This document shows, piece after piece, positions 44,677-55,135 of a DNA stretch of 64,000 nt. This DNA is from Heloderma charlesbogerti (taxonomy: Eukaryota; Chordata; Lepidosauria; Squamata; Helodermatidae), in the NCBI GenBank assembly GCA_026122225.1, contig JANEZZ010003061.1:4836001-4900000 (forward strand), in the 5' to 3' direction. Below the pieces are notes generated by a model. That model was not told where the DNA came from and made no database searches. It worked only from the letters and a program-made list of their open reading frames with translations. Made by a program: the position numbers and the translations under genes. Every line of letters starts with the position of its first letter. Position 1 is the stretch's first letter.

Positions 44677-45165
44677 AAGTCCCAGCAGTTCCATATCGAC
44701 CCCTCCCTCCCTGGTGCATCCCTAGTTTCTCTCAGCATAACATTCCTGCTCATCATACATTTCTGGGTTGTTGTTTCCTAAAGGGGAAGTGGTATGAAGT
44801 ACCTGCTGAGCTCTGTACTGCACCCCCTGCCAATATGCTACCCTGCCATGCTGCAGATGCTCTTAGCTGATATCAGACTCAAAGGATTAAAAAAAAAAAG
44901 TAAGAAAGCAGATCAGTTCAGCCTCCTTCACTTCATCTTAGCACTTGCAGACTTCTGCTTCTGCTTGTAATAATTATCCCATGTGCAGGAAGAAATCCTC
45001 AACCCCATCCCTCTTTTCTACTTTGCTTGAGAAAGGAGCGAGGTAAAGCAATCTGCTGGCTTCTGCAAATGATTCCACATGTTGTATGCTGTGCATTCTG
45101 GGATGGATTTATTAATGAACAAGCTTCATAAATGGGCTTAAAGTTGGAGCAAATCCCTTCCCTTT
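44677..45165. other. No gene recognised
   Basis: No feature that I can support between copy E and the L2-type LINE. Confidence 0.4.
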
Positions 45166-45167
45166 CT

Positions 45168-47221
45168 TATAAAAGTCTCGCGGAAGTCTCGCTCCAAAGA
45201 CGATCAGACACGGGCTAGAGCTATATCTTCAGCCTATCACGTGGCGGTGAAGGCAGCAAAAAAGGAATATTATGCTGCCTCCATCGCGTCTGCAGAGTGC
45301 TGCCCCAGGAGGCTGTTCCAAGTGGTCCGGAGCCTGGTCGGTCCTGTGGCTCCGGAACCACTGGAGCATTCTAAGGCCTCCTGTGAGGCTTTGGCAAGGC
45401 ACTTTGCAGATAAAATTGATCAGATTAGGTGTGTTACTCTGCACACTGTGGATACAGTTAGTGAGCAAGAGGCGGCCTGTGGCAAACCGGTTTTGTGGGA
45501 TCGGTTCCAGCTTCTTCCTCCTGATGAAGTGGACAAGGTGCTTTCATCTGTAAGGCCGACCACCTGCTTACTTGATCCTTGCCCATCTTGGCTCATTATG
45601 AGCTGCAGAGAGAGACTGGGTGAGGGGATCAAGGCGGTGGTGAACGCCTCCCTTGAGGAGGGAGTGATGCCATCAGCCCTCAAGGAGGCAGTGATAAGAC
45701 CGCTCTTAAAGAAGCCCTCCTTGGATCCTCAAGTTCTGAACAACTTTCGCCCAGTCTCAAATCTGCCATTTTTGGGCAAGGTGATTGAGCAGGTGGTGGC
45801 GATGCAGTTGAAGGCACACTTGGAAGAAACTGATTATCTAGACCCATTTCAGTCGGGCTTCAGGCCTGGGCATGGGACAGAAACGGCCTTGGTCGCCTTG
45901 CTGGATGATATGAGGAGGGCTCTGGATAGGGGTGAATGCTCCTTCCTTGTTCTCCTCGACCTCTCAGCGGCTTTTGATACCGTTGACCATGGTATCCTCC
46001 TGGACCGCCTGGAGGGGTTGGGCATTGGAGACACCGTATTGCGGTGGTTCCGGTCCTTCCTCTCCGGCAGGTACCAGAGGGTAGCACTGGGAGAGGAGGT
46101 TTCGGACCCGTGGCCACTCACTTGTGGGGTGCCACAGGGTTCCATCCTCTCCCCAATGCTATTTAACATCTATGTGAAGCCACTGGGGGCTATCATCAGG
46201 AGGTTTGGGGTGCAGTGTCATCAATATGCGGATGACACGCAGCTCTACCTCTCATTCAAATCTTCACCAAGGTTGGCCGTAGAATCCCTGTCCAAATGTC
46301 TGGAGACGGTGAGTGGCTGGATGGGGAGGAATAAGCTGAAGCTCAACCCTGACAAGACCGAGGTACTTTTGGTGGGAGACAAGAGGAGGCTGGGGGATGT
46401 TGACCTGGTGTTGAATGGGGTACGGCTACCCTTGAAAGACCAGGTCCACAGCCTGGGGATCATTTTGGACTCCCAGCTGTCCATGGAGGCTCAGGTGTCA
46501 GCTGTGAGCCGGACAGTGCTGTATCAACTCCATCTGATATGGCGGCTGCGCCCCTTCCTTCCCGACCATCTGCTCCCATCGGTAGTACATGCCCTGGTCT
46601 CCTCTCGTTTAGACTACTGTAATGCACTCTACGTGGGGTTACCCTTGAAGACGGTTCAGAAGCTGCAGCTGGTACAGAACGCGGCGGCTCGCCTGATTAA
46701 AGGCAGCTGCTGGCGAGATCACATCACTCCAGTGCTGAAGGAGTTGCACTGGTTACCAGTTGTTTTCCGGGCCAAATTCAAGGTGTTGGTTTTGACCTTT
46801 AAAACCCTATATGGTTCCAGCCCAGCCTATCTTAAGGAGCGCCTCCAGCAACACCAGACAGGCCGCTTAACAAGATCAGCCTCGGATGGCCTTCTCTCTG
46901 TCCCATCAGCCAGGACAGCTAGACTGCTGGGGACGAGGGAGAGGGCCTTCTCTGTGGTGGCCCCCACTCTGTGGAACTCCCTCCCTAGGGAACTCCGTTA
47001 TGCCCCCTCTTTAATGAGCTTCCGTCGTGCATTAAAAACGTGGTTTTTCAGGCAGGCATTTGGGGTGGGTTAGGGTATTTTAAAAAAAAAAATTTATGGT
47101 AAAATTTTATTGTTTTAAATTGTTTTATGGTGGGTTGTACATCGCCCAGAGTGGCTGGGTGACCAGTCAGATGGGCGATTAATAAATTTAACAAAATAAA
47201 TAAAATAAATAAATAAATAAA
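45168..47221 (+). mobile_element. L2-type LINE, 5'-truncated, long ORF intact
   Basis: The element begins near 45168 inside ORF2, without its 5' part, and ends with GGTTGTACATCGCCCAGAGT, TGGGCGATTAATAAATT and a (TAAA)n tail to about 47221. The 3' end lacks a poly(A) run and uses a short repeat, as in the CR1/L2/Jockey group. I found no clear target duplication. Few disabling changes are present, so this is among the youngest LINE insertions here. Confidence 0.88.
45181..47073 (+). CDS. L2-type LINE reverse transcriptase, 5'-truncated
   Basis: The frame is open without interruption from at least 45181 to the TAG at 47071-47073, more than 620 codons. GTG at 45241 is only an internal codon; the true start was lost with the 5' end. 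Reverse transcriptase blocks appear in order, counting from 45241: LNNFRPVSNLP (166-176), FQSGFRPGHGTETAL (203-217), LLDLSAAFDTVDH with the catalytic aspartate (238-250), GVPQGSILSPMLFN (296-309), YADD (329-332) and LKLNPDKTEVL. The C-terminal part has RLDYCNALYVGLP, ELHWLPVVFRAKFKVL and VAPTLWNSLPREL. The endonuclease is missing, so it could not retrotranspose alone. A host gene is excluded by the tail and by related fragments at 32-34 kb. Confidence 0.9.
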   Translation, partial: RKSRSKDDQTRARAISSAYHVAVKAAKKEYYAASIASAECCPRRLFQVVRSLVGPVAPEPLEHSKASCEALARHFADKIDQIRCVTLHTVDTVSEQEAACGKPVLWDRFQLLPPDEVDKVLSSVRPTTCLLDPCPSWLIMSCRERLGEGIKAVVNASLEEGVMPSALKEAVIRPLLKKPSLDPQVLNNFRPVSNLPFLGKVIEQVVAMQLKAHLEETDYLDPFQSGFRPGHGTETALVALLDDMRRALDRGECSFLVLLDLSAAFDTVDHGILLDRLEGLGIGDTVLRWFRSFLSGRYQRVALGEEVSDPWPLTCGVPQGSILSPMLFNIYVKPLGAIIRRFGVQCHQYADDTQLYLSFKSSPRLAVESLSKCLETVSGWMGRNKLKLNPDKTEVLLVGDKRRLGDVDLVLNGVRLPLKDQVHSLGIILDSQLSMEAQVSAVSRTVLYQLHLIWRLRPFLPDHLLPSVVHALVSSRLDYCNALYVGLPLKTVQKLQLVQNAAARLIKGSCWRDHITPVLKELHWLPVVFRAKFKVLVLTFKTLYGSSPAYLKERLQQHQTGRLTRSASDGLLSVPSARTARLLGTRERAFSVVAPTLWNSLPRELRYAPSLMSFRRALKTWFFRQAFGVG

Positions 47222-47705
47222 AGAAACATTTTGTTGTTGGCAAGTTGAAAGTTGGTTAATTAAACCATCACATCTCTATCATTTAAACCTGTGTGTGTGT
47301 GTGTGTGTGTGTGTGTTTGTGTGTATGTGTGTGTGAGAGAGGGTGGAGGGCTATGCACTCTCAAATAATGAAGGTTCCATTTGGATATTGTGAGATATAG
47401 CCTTCATCAGTAAGGCTCAGATGCTTCCTAAGGCAATACAGGACTAGGATAATATGAGCCACCTTTGCTGGTCCCAGGCACTCTGTCCTCCCCATCTGGA
47501 TTTGGGCCTGAAAGGAAAGGTGTTGGTGCATGGAGGGGAAGTTGTAAGCTTCATTGCACAACATCATCACTGATCACTGGGCACATCTGTTAAGGCATCG
47601 ACCTTAGCTTCCCCTTCCTTGGCTTTTTGGCACCTGAGCGAACATGAGAGAGCCTTAACTCTGATATTTTAATCTGGGAGGTTTTTTAAATCATTGAAAC
47701 TTTTT
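47222..47705. other. No gene recognised; TG microsatellite
   Basis: (TG)n lies at 47291-47335. The rest is unassigned. Confidence 0.4.
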
Positions 47706-47713
47706 ATTTAGAC

Positions 47714-48055
47714 CAGGGGTGGGAACCTCCTTCAGACCGAGGGCCAAATTCCATTTCTGAGAAGCTCTTGGAGGCCGCATTCCAGCAGTGGGCGGGAACG
47801 AAGGCAAAAGGGGGTGGGGCCAAAAGTGCCAAATATACCATCATATTGCAGCTTAAAGCTCTTCCTGCCAGTACCTAAGCTTTAGGAGAGGCATTTCAGT
47901 CTTTAACAACGGGGAAAAAACTGCACAAAAGCCAGAAAAATATCAAACAATCGGTAGTTGGGGGGAAGCGGTGGGGCCATTTGGGGAACCCCAGAGGGCT
48001 GGATTGAGACCCACGGAGGGCTGAATTTGGCCCCCAGGCCTGAGGTTCCCCATCT
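47714..48055 (+). mobile_element. hAT-like element with CAGGGGTGGGAACC end
   Basis: The left end CAGGGGTGGGAACCTCC and the right end CCTGAGGTTCCCCATCT are inverted repeats. Flanks ATTTAGAC (47706-47713) and AATTTGGC are similar once shifted by one base, which suggests a worn 8-bp duplication. Internal words GAGGGCCAAATTCC and GGGCTGAATTTGGCCCCC also pair. Worn relatives are at 13.3 and 30.8 kb. Confidence 0.65.
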
Positions 48056-48063
48056 AATTTGGC

Positions 48064-48723
48064 CCCCACCTCTCACAACGATCCAGCCTGCAGCTTTCCT
48101 TCATCAGTCTTCATCATCTTGTAGGAAAGGCTCCATTATCTTGTAGCAATATGAACTAAAATGCCGGAACATTGACAGTGAGTCCCTCTCTCTCTCTTTC
48201 CCTTCCAAAACAAAAAAAAATAAAAGGAAGGCAGCAGGATTTCCCTCTTCCTAATGCCACCAATTTCACTGGCCTTCTTTGTGCAATAAACCAAATGTAG
48301 ATGGTATGCACATATGTCCTAGAAGCCCAAACCCCATTTCCTCCCTAATTAAGCATCACACCCTGCTGCCAGGGGAGGGATGAAGCTGCCCTGATCATAA
48401 AAAAATTAAACATTGCTTCACATTTCCACAATCTGGGTTCCTGGGCTTCGAGCACAGTTCCATTACAATCAGACAAGAAATCCTGATGAGCGAATGCATG
48501 GAGTAAATGAAAACAAGCGATTTGGGTATGAAGACTGACTAAAGCAGGAGGTTACACTGGTGGCAAATCAGATGTTTTGTTCTCTGATCTGGCTGCACTG
48601 GGAGCACTTTAGTTCACTTGGCAGTGAAGCCCCAAGAGACTAGCAATTACAAAGTCCTTCAGCAGTTGCTGAGCTTTTCAGGCCATCACTCCGGAGCGTC
48701 CCCTTCCTTCGCACCATGTCACC
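48064..48723. other. Non-repetitive stretch upstream of a candidate exon
   Basis: Apart from a short TC and A-run near 48188-48222, I find no repeat text. If the candidate exon below is real, the part just upstream would be its 5' untranslated region or promoter. I see no clear TATA box or CpG island. Confidence 0.35.
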
Positions 48724-48814
48724 ATGGGGAAAACCTGGTGCCTGCTCTCCACATTGCTGCTCTGTCTTCTGCAGCTCAATCAGATAGATATTTCTGCGCA
48801 GAATGGTAATAATG
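48724..48814 (+). CDS. Candidate first coding exon with signal peptide, gene unknown
   Basis: The ATG at 48724 sits in CACCATGG, a strong Kozak context. The encoded start, MGKTWCLLSTLLLCLLQLN and then QIDISAQN, has a short polar or basic n-region, a leucine-rich hydrophobic core and a small-residue region, as a secretory signal peptide should. A possible donor, AATG|GTAATA, follows near 48806-48812. Without splicing the frame stops at TGA 48847-48849 after 41 codons. The surrounding 48.4-49.0 kb lacks repeat signatures. An upstream ATG in another frame (48716) weakens the case a little. I do not recognise the protein, and a chance hydrophobic frame remains possible. Confidence 0.35.
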
Positions 48815-49280
48815 ACAGAATAGATCCATGCAGTCCCGTCTATGAATGAGCCATTACTCCACCAAAAGCCTGCAGCTGCAAAGGATGTTTTGCATAGCGC
48901 TTATGCATTAGGAAAACTCTCCAAAGTCTTCATTTTGGAGCATGCGACAAAGCCTCGTTGCTCTGTCAATTTGCATAGCCGAGAATAGATTCCTTTTCAG
49001 ATGTACTTCCACCGGAATCCCAATGCGATACGCTAACACTTCAGAAAACGGTACATCAAGTTTCAGTCTTCCTGAGGACAGTGTGGCACCAAGTGCAGTA
49101 TTGTGTCAATTGGCAAAGTTCGCTGATGACACCAAATTATTTAGGATGGTTAAAACAAAAAAAGTTCTGCGAGGAGCTCCAAAAGGATCCCTCCAAACTG
49201 GGAGAATGAGTAACCAAGTGTCAAATGCAGTTCAGTGTAAGTGGGAAGTGATGCACGTTGGGGCAAAACATCCCAACTTC

Positions 49281-50201
49281 TAGGGATGGCGGAGAATTTC
49301 TCCATGAATCTCCGGGAGGCCGAATGCCAATGCATTCAGCCCCCCGAAATTGGTGGGGAAATTCTCCGCCAGCACCCCGCCCCCCCCCAGGATGGGACTT
49401 ACCGTGGCCGAATGTCCCTCTCGGCAGCGGGTCCCGGCAGCGTTTCGGCAGGGGCGGGGGCGGGGGCCGGTCTCCCGACCGGCTGCCGCCACCATTACAA
49501 AATAAAAAGTAAAGTTAAAACACACACACACACCTGTGATAGGCTACGTGACAATTTACGTAGCCTATCACAGCTAGATTTCCAAAGTCAGCCGTGATAG
49601 GCTATTTAAATCTTCACGTAGCCTATCACGGGTGACTTTGAAAAAAAAAAAAAGTGCGTACGCAAATGGCAGTCCCCATGGGCGCCACCATTTGTGTTCC
49701 TTATTTGGACAGGGGTAGCCTACATAAAGATTTACATAGACTACGGCGAAAATAAGGGAACGCTATTTTCGCCATAGTCTACGTAAATCTTTACGTAGAC
49801 TAGACGTGCCAAAATAAGGAACACAAATGGCGGCGCCCGTGGGGGCTGCCATTTGCGTATGTGCTTTTTTTTTTTTCTTTCAAAGTCACCTGTGATAGCC
49901 TATCATGGCTGACTTTGGAAATCTAGCCATAATAGGCTACGTAAATCGTCACGTAGCCTATCATGGGTGTGTGTTGTGTTTTTTTTACTTTACTTTTTTT
50001 TTTCACGGCCGGGGACACAGGGCGCTCCTCCCTGGCCTGAATTTCAGCGGCAAGGGATGGGGCACCTCCCCCCTGGCCTGAATTTAGGCCGGGCGCGGCG
50101 CCTCCCCCCACTCGCCTGAACTTCGGGGGGAGAACCGAAGTGCCTCCCCCCCACCGCGAAGCAAGCTTCGAGAACAGGTAAGGGACTTTCGTCCATACCT
50201 A
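49281..50201 (+). mobile_element. Non-autonomous hAT-type element, palindrome-array family, copy F
   Basis: A perfect 8-bp TSD, CCAACTTC, lies at 49273-49280 and 50202-50209 within CR1, and one TSD copy restores CR1. Ends are TAGGGATGGCGGAGAATTTC and TTTCGTCCATACCTA. Palindromes include GGCTACGTGACAATTTACGT-type and GTCTACGTAAATCTTTACGT-type stems plus CAAATGGC stems that flank A or T runs. The GC-rich right part has four CTCCCCCC blocks. The donor-like site is CAG|GTAAGG (GT at 50178). It is closest to copy G at 55965. Confidence 0.95.
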
Positions 50202-50380
50202 CCAACTTCACACATATGCTGATGGGATATGAGCTAGCAGTGAATGATCAAGAAATAGATCTTGGGGTTGTGGTGGACAGCTCAATGAAAATGCTGACCC
50301 AGTGTGCAGCTGCTGTGAAAAAGGCAAATTCCAAGTTAGGTGTAATTCGGAAAGGAATTGAAAATAAAACTGCTAATAAA

Positions 50381-53300
50381 GGAGATCGTTACCTTGTCGT
50401 GGTGCTGGAGCTTGAGAACCTCAGTGACGTCATGAGCTAAACCGTGAAGGGACACCCAAGACGGGAAGGTCATGGCAGAGAGGTCAGACTAAATATGATC
50501 CCTGGGGAAGGAAACGGCAACCCACCCCAGTATTCTTGCCATGAAAACTAAATGGATCAGTACAACCAGAGATATGTCGGTATACCATCGGAAGATGGGA
50601 CTCCCAGGTCGGAAGATGGTCAAAATGCTACTGGGGAGGAACAGCGGATAAGTTCAACTAGCCCCAGATGTGATGATGCAGCTAGCTCAAAGCTGAAAGG
50701 ATGGCTAGCAGCTGATGGTGCTGGTAGTGAACGACGAATCCGATGTTCTAAAGATCAACACACCATAGGAACCTGGAATGTAAGATCTATGAGCCAGGGA
50801 AATTGGATATGGTTATTGGGGAGATGTCAAGATTAAATATAGACATTTTGGGTGTCAGTGAACTGAAATGGACTGGAATGGGCCACTTCACATCAAATGA
50901 CCACCAGATCTACTACTGTGGACAAGAGGGCCACAGAAGAAATGGAGTAGCCTTCATAATTAATAATAAAGTGGCTAAAACAGTGCTTGGATACAATCCA
51001 AAAAATGACAGAATGATCTCAATTCAAATTCAGGGTAAGCCATTTAACATCACAGTGATCCAAATATACACCCCAACCACAGATGCTGAAGAAGCAGAAG
51101 TAGATCAGTTCTATGAGGATCTGCAGCACCTACTGGATAGTACGCCAAAAAAAGATGTTATTTTCATTACAGGAGACTGGAATGCTAAGGTGGGTAGTCA
51201 AACAACACCTGGAATTACAGGCAAGCAAGGTCTGGGAGAACAAAATGAAGCAGGACATAGGCTGATAGAATTTTGCCAAGACAACTCACTGTGCATAACA
51301 AACACTCTTCCAACAACCTAAGAGACGACTTTATACATGGACTTCACTAGATGGTTGACACCGAAATCAGATTGACTACATCCTTTGTAGCCAAAGGTGG
51401 CGGACATCTATGCAGTTGGTAAAAACAAGACCTGGAGCTGATTGTAGTTCAGATCACAAACTTCTTATTGCACAATTTAGAATCAGACTCAAGAGAATAG
51501 GGAAGACCCACAGATCAGTTAGATATGAGCTCACTAATATTCCTCATGAAGATGCAGTGGAGGTGAAGAATAGATTTAAGGGACTAGATTTAGTAGATAG
51601 GGTCCCGGAAGAACTATGGACAGAAGTTCACAACATTGTTCAGGAGGCGGCAACAAAAAATATCCTAAAGAAAAAGAAAACCAAGAAGGCAAGATGGCTG
51701 TCTGCTGAGACACTGGAAGCAGCCCAAGAAAGAAGGGAAGTAAAAGGCAACAGTGATACGGGGAGATATGCCCAATTAAATGCAAAATTCCAGAGGTTAG
51801 CCAGAAGAGATCAGGAATTATTTTTAAACAAGCAATGCGCGGAAGCGGAAGAAGAGAAGAGAATAGGAAGGACAAGAGACCTCTTCCAGAAAATTAGGAA
51901 CATCGGAGGTAAATTCCAGGCAAAAATGGGTATGATCAAAAACAAAGATGGCAAGGACCTAACAGAAGCAGAAGAGATCAAGAAAAGGTGGCAAGAATAT
52001 ATGGAAGATCTGTATAGGACAGATAATAATATCGGGGATAGATTTGATGGTGTGGTCAGTGAGCTAGAGCCAGACATCCTGAAGAGTGAGATTGCCTTAA
52101 GAAGGGCCTTAAGAAGCATTGCTAATAACAAGGCAGCAGGAGATGACGGTATCCCACCTGAACTGTTTAAAATCTTGCAAGATGATGCTATCAAGGTGAT
52201 GCATGCCATATGCCAGCAAATTTGGAAAACACAAGAATGGCCAACAGATTGGAAAAATCAACTTATATTCCCATACCAAAAAAGGGAAGCACCAAAGAAT
52301 GTTCAAACTATCGAACAGTGGCACTTATTTCACATGCCAGTAAGATAATGCTCAAGATCTTGCAAGGTAGACTCCAGCAATTCATGGAACGGGAATTGCC
52401 AGATGTATAAGCTGGGTTTAGAAAAGGCAGAGGAACTAGAAACCAAGTTGCCAATATCTGCTGGATAATGGAAAAAGCCAGGGAGTTTCAGAAAAACATC
52501 TATTTCTGTTTTATTGACTATTCTAAAGCCTTTGACTGTGTGGATCATAACAAATTCTGGCAAGTTCTTGGTGGTATGGGGATACCAAGTCATCTTGTCA
52601 GCTTCCTGAGGACTCTGTATAACGACCAAGTAGCAATGGTAAGAACAGACCACGGAACAACGGACTGGTTTAAGATTGGGAAAGGAGTATGGCAGGGTTG
52701 TATACTCTCACCCTACCTATTCAACCTGTACGCAGAACACATCATGAGACGTGCTGGGCTTGATGAAGCCAAGGCTGGAGTTAAAATCGCTGGAAGAAAC
52801 ATTAACAATCTCCGATACGCAGATGATACCACTTTGATGGCTGAAAGCGAGGAGGAGCTGAAGAACCTCATGACGAAGGTGAAAGACGAAAGTGCAAAAG
52901 CTGGGTTGCAGTTCAACCTCAAAAAAACCAAGATTATGGCAACCAGCTTGATGGATAACTGGCAAATAGAGGGAGAAAACGTGGAGGCAGTGACAGACTT
53001 TGTCTTTCTAGGCGCAAAGATTACTGCAGATGCTGACTGCAGCCAGGAAATCAGAAGACGTTTACTTTTTGGGAGGACGGCAATGACAAATCTTGATAAA
53101 ATAGTGAAGAGCAGAGACATCACACTGACAACAAAGGTCCGCATAGTTAAAGCAATGGTATCCCCCGTAGTAACCTATGGCTGCGAGAGCTGGACCATAA
53201 GGAAGGCTGAGCGAAGGAAGATAGATGCTTTTGAACTGTGGTGCTGGAGGAAAATTCTGAAAGTGCCTTGGACTGCAAGAAGATCAAACCGGTCCATACT

Positions 53301-53594
53301 CCAGGAAATAAAGCCAGACTGCTCACTTGAGGGAATGATATTAAAGGCAAAACTGAAGTACTTTGGCCACATCATGAGAAGACAGGATACCCTGGAGAAG
53401 ATGCTGATGCTAGGGAAAGTGGAAGGCAAAAGGAAGAGGGGCCGACCAAGGGCAAGATGGATGGATGATATTCTGGAGGTGACGGACTCGACCTTGGGGG
53501 AGCTGGGGGTGGCGACTGCCGACAGGAAGCTCTGGAGTGGGCTTGTCCATGAAGTCACGAAGAGTCGGAAGTGACTGAACGAATAAACAACAAC
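50381..53594 (+). mobile_element. BovB/RTE LINE, copy 3, near full length
   Basis: Starts at AAAGGAGATCGTTACCTTGT, the same start region as the first copy, and ends CTGAACGAATAAACAACAAC. It lies inside CR1 (GAATTGAAAATAAAACTGC on the left, ACTCTATGGTGCAACC on the right). I cannot define a long TSD, and a few CR1 bases may be missing at the junction. It belongs to the same lineage as the copy at 2092-5387. Confidence 0.92.
50552..53574 (+). pseudogene. BovB ORF2 (endonuclease plus reverse transcriptase), broken
   Basis: Open pieces are 50552-50836 (leader through GTWNVRSMSQG), 50803-51321 (endonuclease with SELKW and GDWNAKVG, ending TNTLPTT-stop), 51410-52348 (SDHKLL motif, linker and start of the reverse transcriptase) and 52468-53574 (YSKAFDCVDH, QGCILSPYLFN, catalytic YADD, C-terminal domain to HEVTKSRK). 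The first break is a one-base loss near 50800 relative to the first copy (GGGAAATTG versus GGGCAAATTG). The TNTLPTT stop is shared with the first copy. A private stop lies at GGTTGACAC near 51354. Nothing functional can be made. Confidence 0.9.
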
Positions 53595-54407
53595 ATACAA
53601 CTCTATGGTGCAACCACACTTAGAATACTGTAGAATTCTGTCATTGTGCCTCAAGTAGGACAATGTAGAGCTGGAAAAGAGGCAGAAAGGGGCCTCCAAA
53701 ATGACTGAGGTGCTGGAACAACTCCTCTATGAAGACAAGTTACACTGTTTGGAGATGTTTAGCTTAGAAAAAAAGGCAAGTCAGGGGAGGACATGATAGA
53801 AGTGTATAAAATTATACTGTACATTGTGTGGAGAAAATGGATAGGGCATAATACTGGAACCCAGGGTTATCCCAAGAAGCTGATTGGTGGGAGATTCAGG
53901 ATAGATAAAAGGAAGCACTTCTTTACACAGGACGTCTTAGGGTGCCGTCTCCTATCAGAGGTTAGCTATCACTGCAGTTACTTCCATTTTTGACGCCACT
54001 GCTCTGAATAGTTGTATAGAAGTACAGCTGAACCATTCCCTCAGACTCTTTAACCATGATGTTCCTCTTCTTCCTATTGATCTTTTTCCTTCCATTTTCC
54101 CTTGTATAATGAGTTGGAGTGCTGGCTACCAACTTGGATGGCTTTAAAAGGGTATTAGGCAAACTCATAGAGGATAAGGCGATTGATGGCTACTAGTCAT
54201 AATGTCTGTTTTTACTTCTAGTTTCAAAGGCACCATGTCTCTAAATACCAGTTGGTGGAGAACAACAGCAGGAAAGGGCTATTGCTGTCTCATGTCCTAT
54301 TTGTGGGCTTACAACAGGCATCTGCTTGCCTCTCTTGGGAACAGAGTGCTGCCTTTGGTCTGATCCAGCATGGCTCTTCTTTTGTTCTTATTAGGTTAAA
54401 TACAAAT

Positions 54408-54615
54408 GGCACCTGCAACAAAATGTTGCAGTGTGGAGTGCTCCACATTTCATTCCCCCACTCCCTGTCCCCCACCACCACAGTCAACCAGCATTCCATG
54501 CCAACTGAACATGCTCAGTCCTCATTGGGCTAGGGGTTTTTTTCCCTAAAGATTTTTTTCCTAAAGATTTTTTCTCAGTGTTCCCCCAAGTCTGCTGATG
54601 TCTCCCTCTTGGGCA
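54408..54615 (-). repeat. Dispersed repeat, unnamed family, copy 3
   Basis: Reverse-orientation match to the copies at 15850 and 26175: GCACCTGCAACAAAATGTTG, ACTGAACATGCTCAGTCCTC and AAGATTTTTTTCCTAAAG. It abuts the CR1 3' end on one side and a short hAT-type element on the other. Confidence 0.55.
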
Positions 54616-54945
54616 TAGGACTGTACAGAATGCGTAAAATGCATTCCGTCTATGTTTCACGGGTTGTCAGGTGCCTTTCATTCTGTTGTCCTCCTGATGG
54701 AATTGGGGTTTTTTTAGTTTCCAAATTTGTGCAAATTCGCACATGCAAAAATGTGCAAATTCCACAAAATGCACAAATCCACCCAAAATGTGCATTGTCA
54801 CACTTCAGCCTATGGGGGAAATGCACAATTTTCAGCTGTTTTTTTTATTTTAATTTTTGCATATTTTTCTATGATGAAATCTGCACAAAATTCCTGATGG
54901 TTAGAAAAAACAGTCTGCAAGTCCACGGAATCCGCCCAACAGGCC
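54616..54945 (-). mobile_element. Short hAT-type family, truncated minus-strand copy
   Basis: GGACTGTACAGAATGCGTAA then TTGTCAGGTGCCTTTCATTC and a TGCAAATTCGCACATGC region match 34239-34656 in reverse. The copy stops after AAGTCCACGGAATCCGCCC, without the terminal CATCCCTA part. Confidence 0.7.
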
Positions 54946-55135
54946 ACCACCATTTCCGCCACCTCCCCACTTGGATGAGAGATCAACGGGCAACTTCTCT
55001 GAATGCCAGGCTTTCAGGGCTCCTTCCTGAAATTGCAGCATTGTAAGGTAGCCTGGAGAGGCCAAGTACCCACCCAATCTCTCACTCTGGGAGAATCCCC
55101 CACATGAGAGGCCGCTTTGTCTGGCCACTCACCAC

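Larger units (their letters stand above)
49085..54395 (+). mobile_element. CR1 LINE split by a hAT-type element and a BovB
   Basis: CR1 text appears in three blocks: 49085-49280 (encoding FADDTKLFRMVK and ending GGGGCAAAACATCCCAACTTC, shortened), 50202-50380 (ATATGCTGATGGGATATGAG, GATCTTGGGGTTGTGGTGGA) and 53595-54395 (CTCTATGGTGCAACCACACT, GGAGGACATGATAGAAGTGT, ending ATCCAGCATGGCTCTTCTTT). In CR1 these blocks are contiguous. The first gap holds hAT-type copy F with a perfect TSD; the second holds the third BovB. The CR1 frame is broken by many changes, so it was already old when both landed. Confidence 0.9.

Noticed and set aside
45181..47073. A host gene with a long open frame
   Set aside because: All domains are those of an L2-type reverse transcriptase and the segment ends in a LINE tail.
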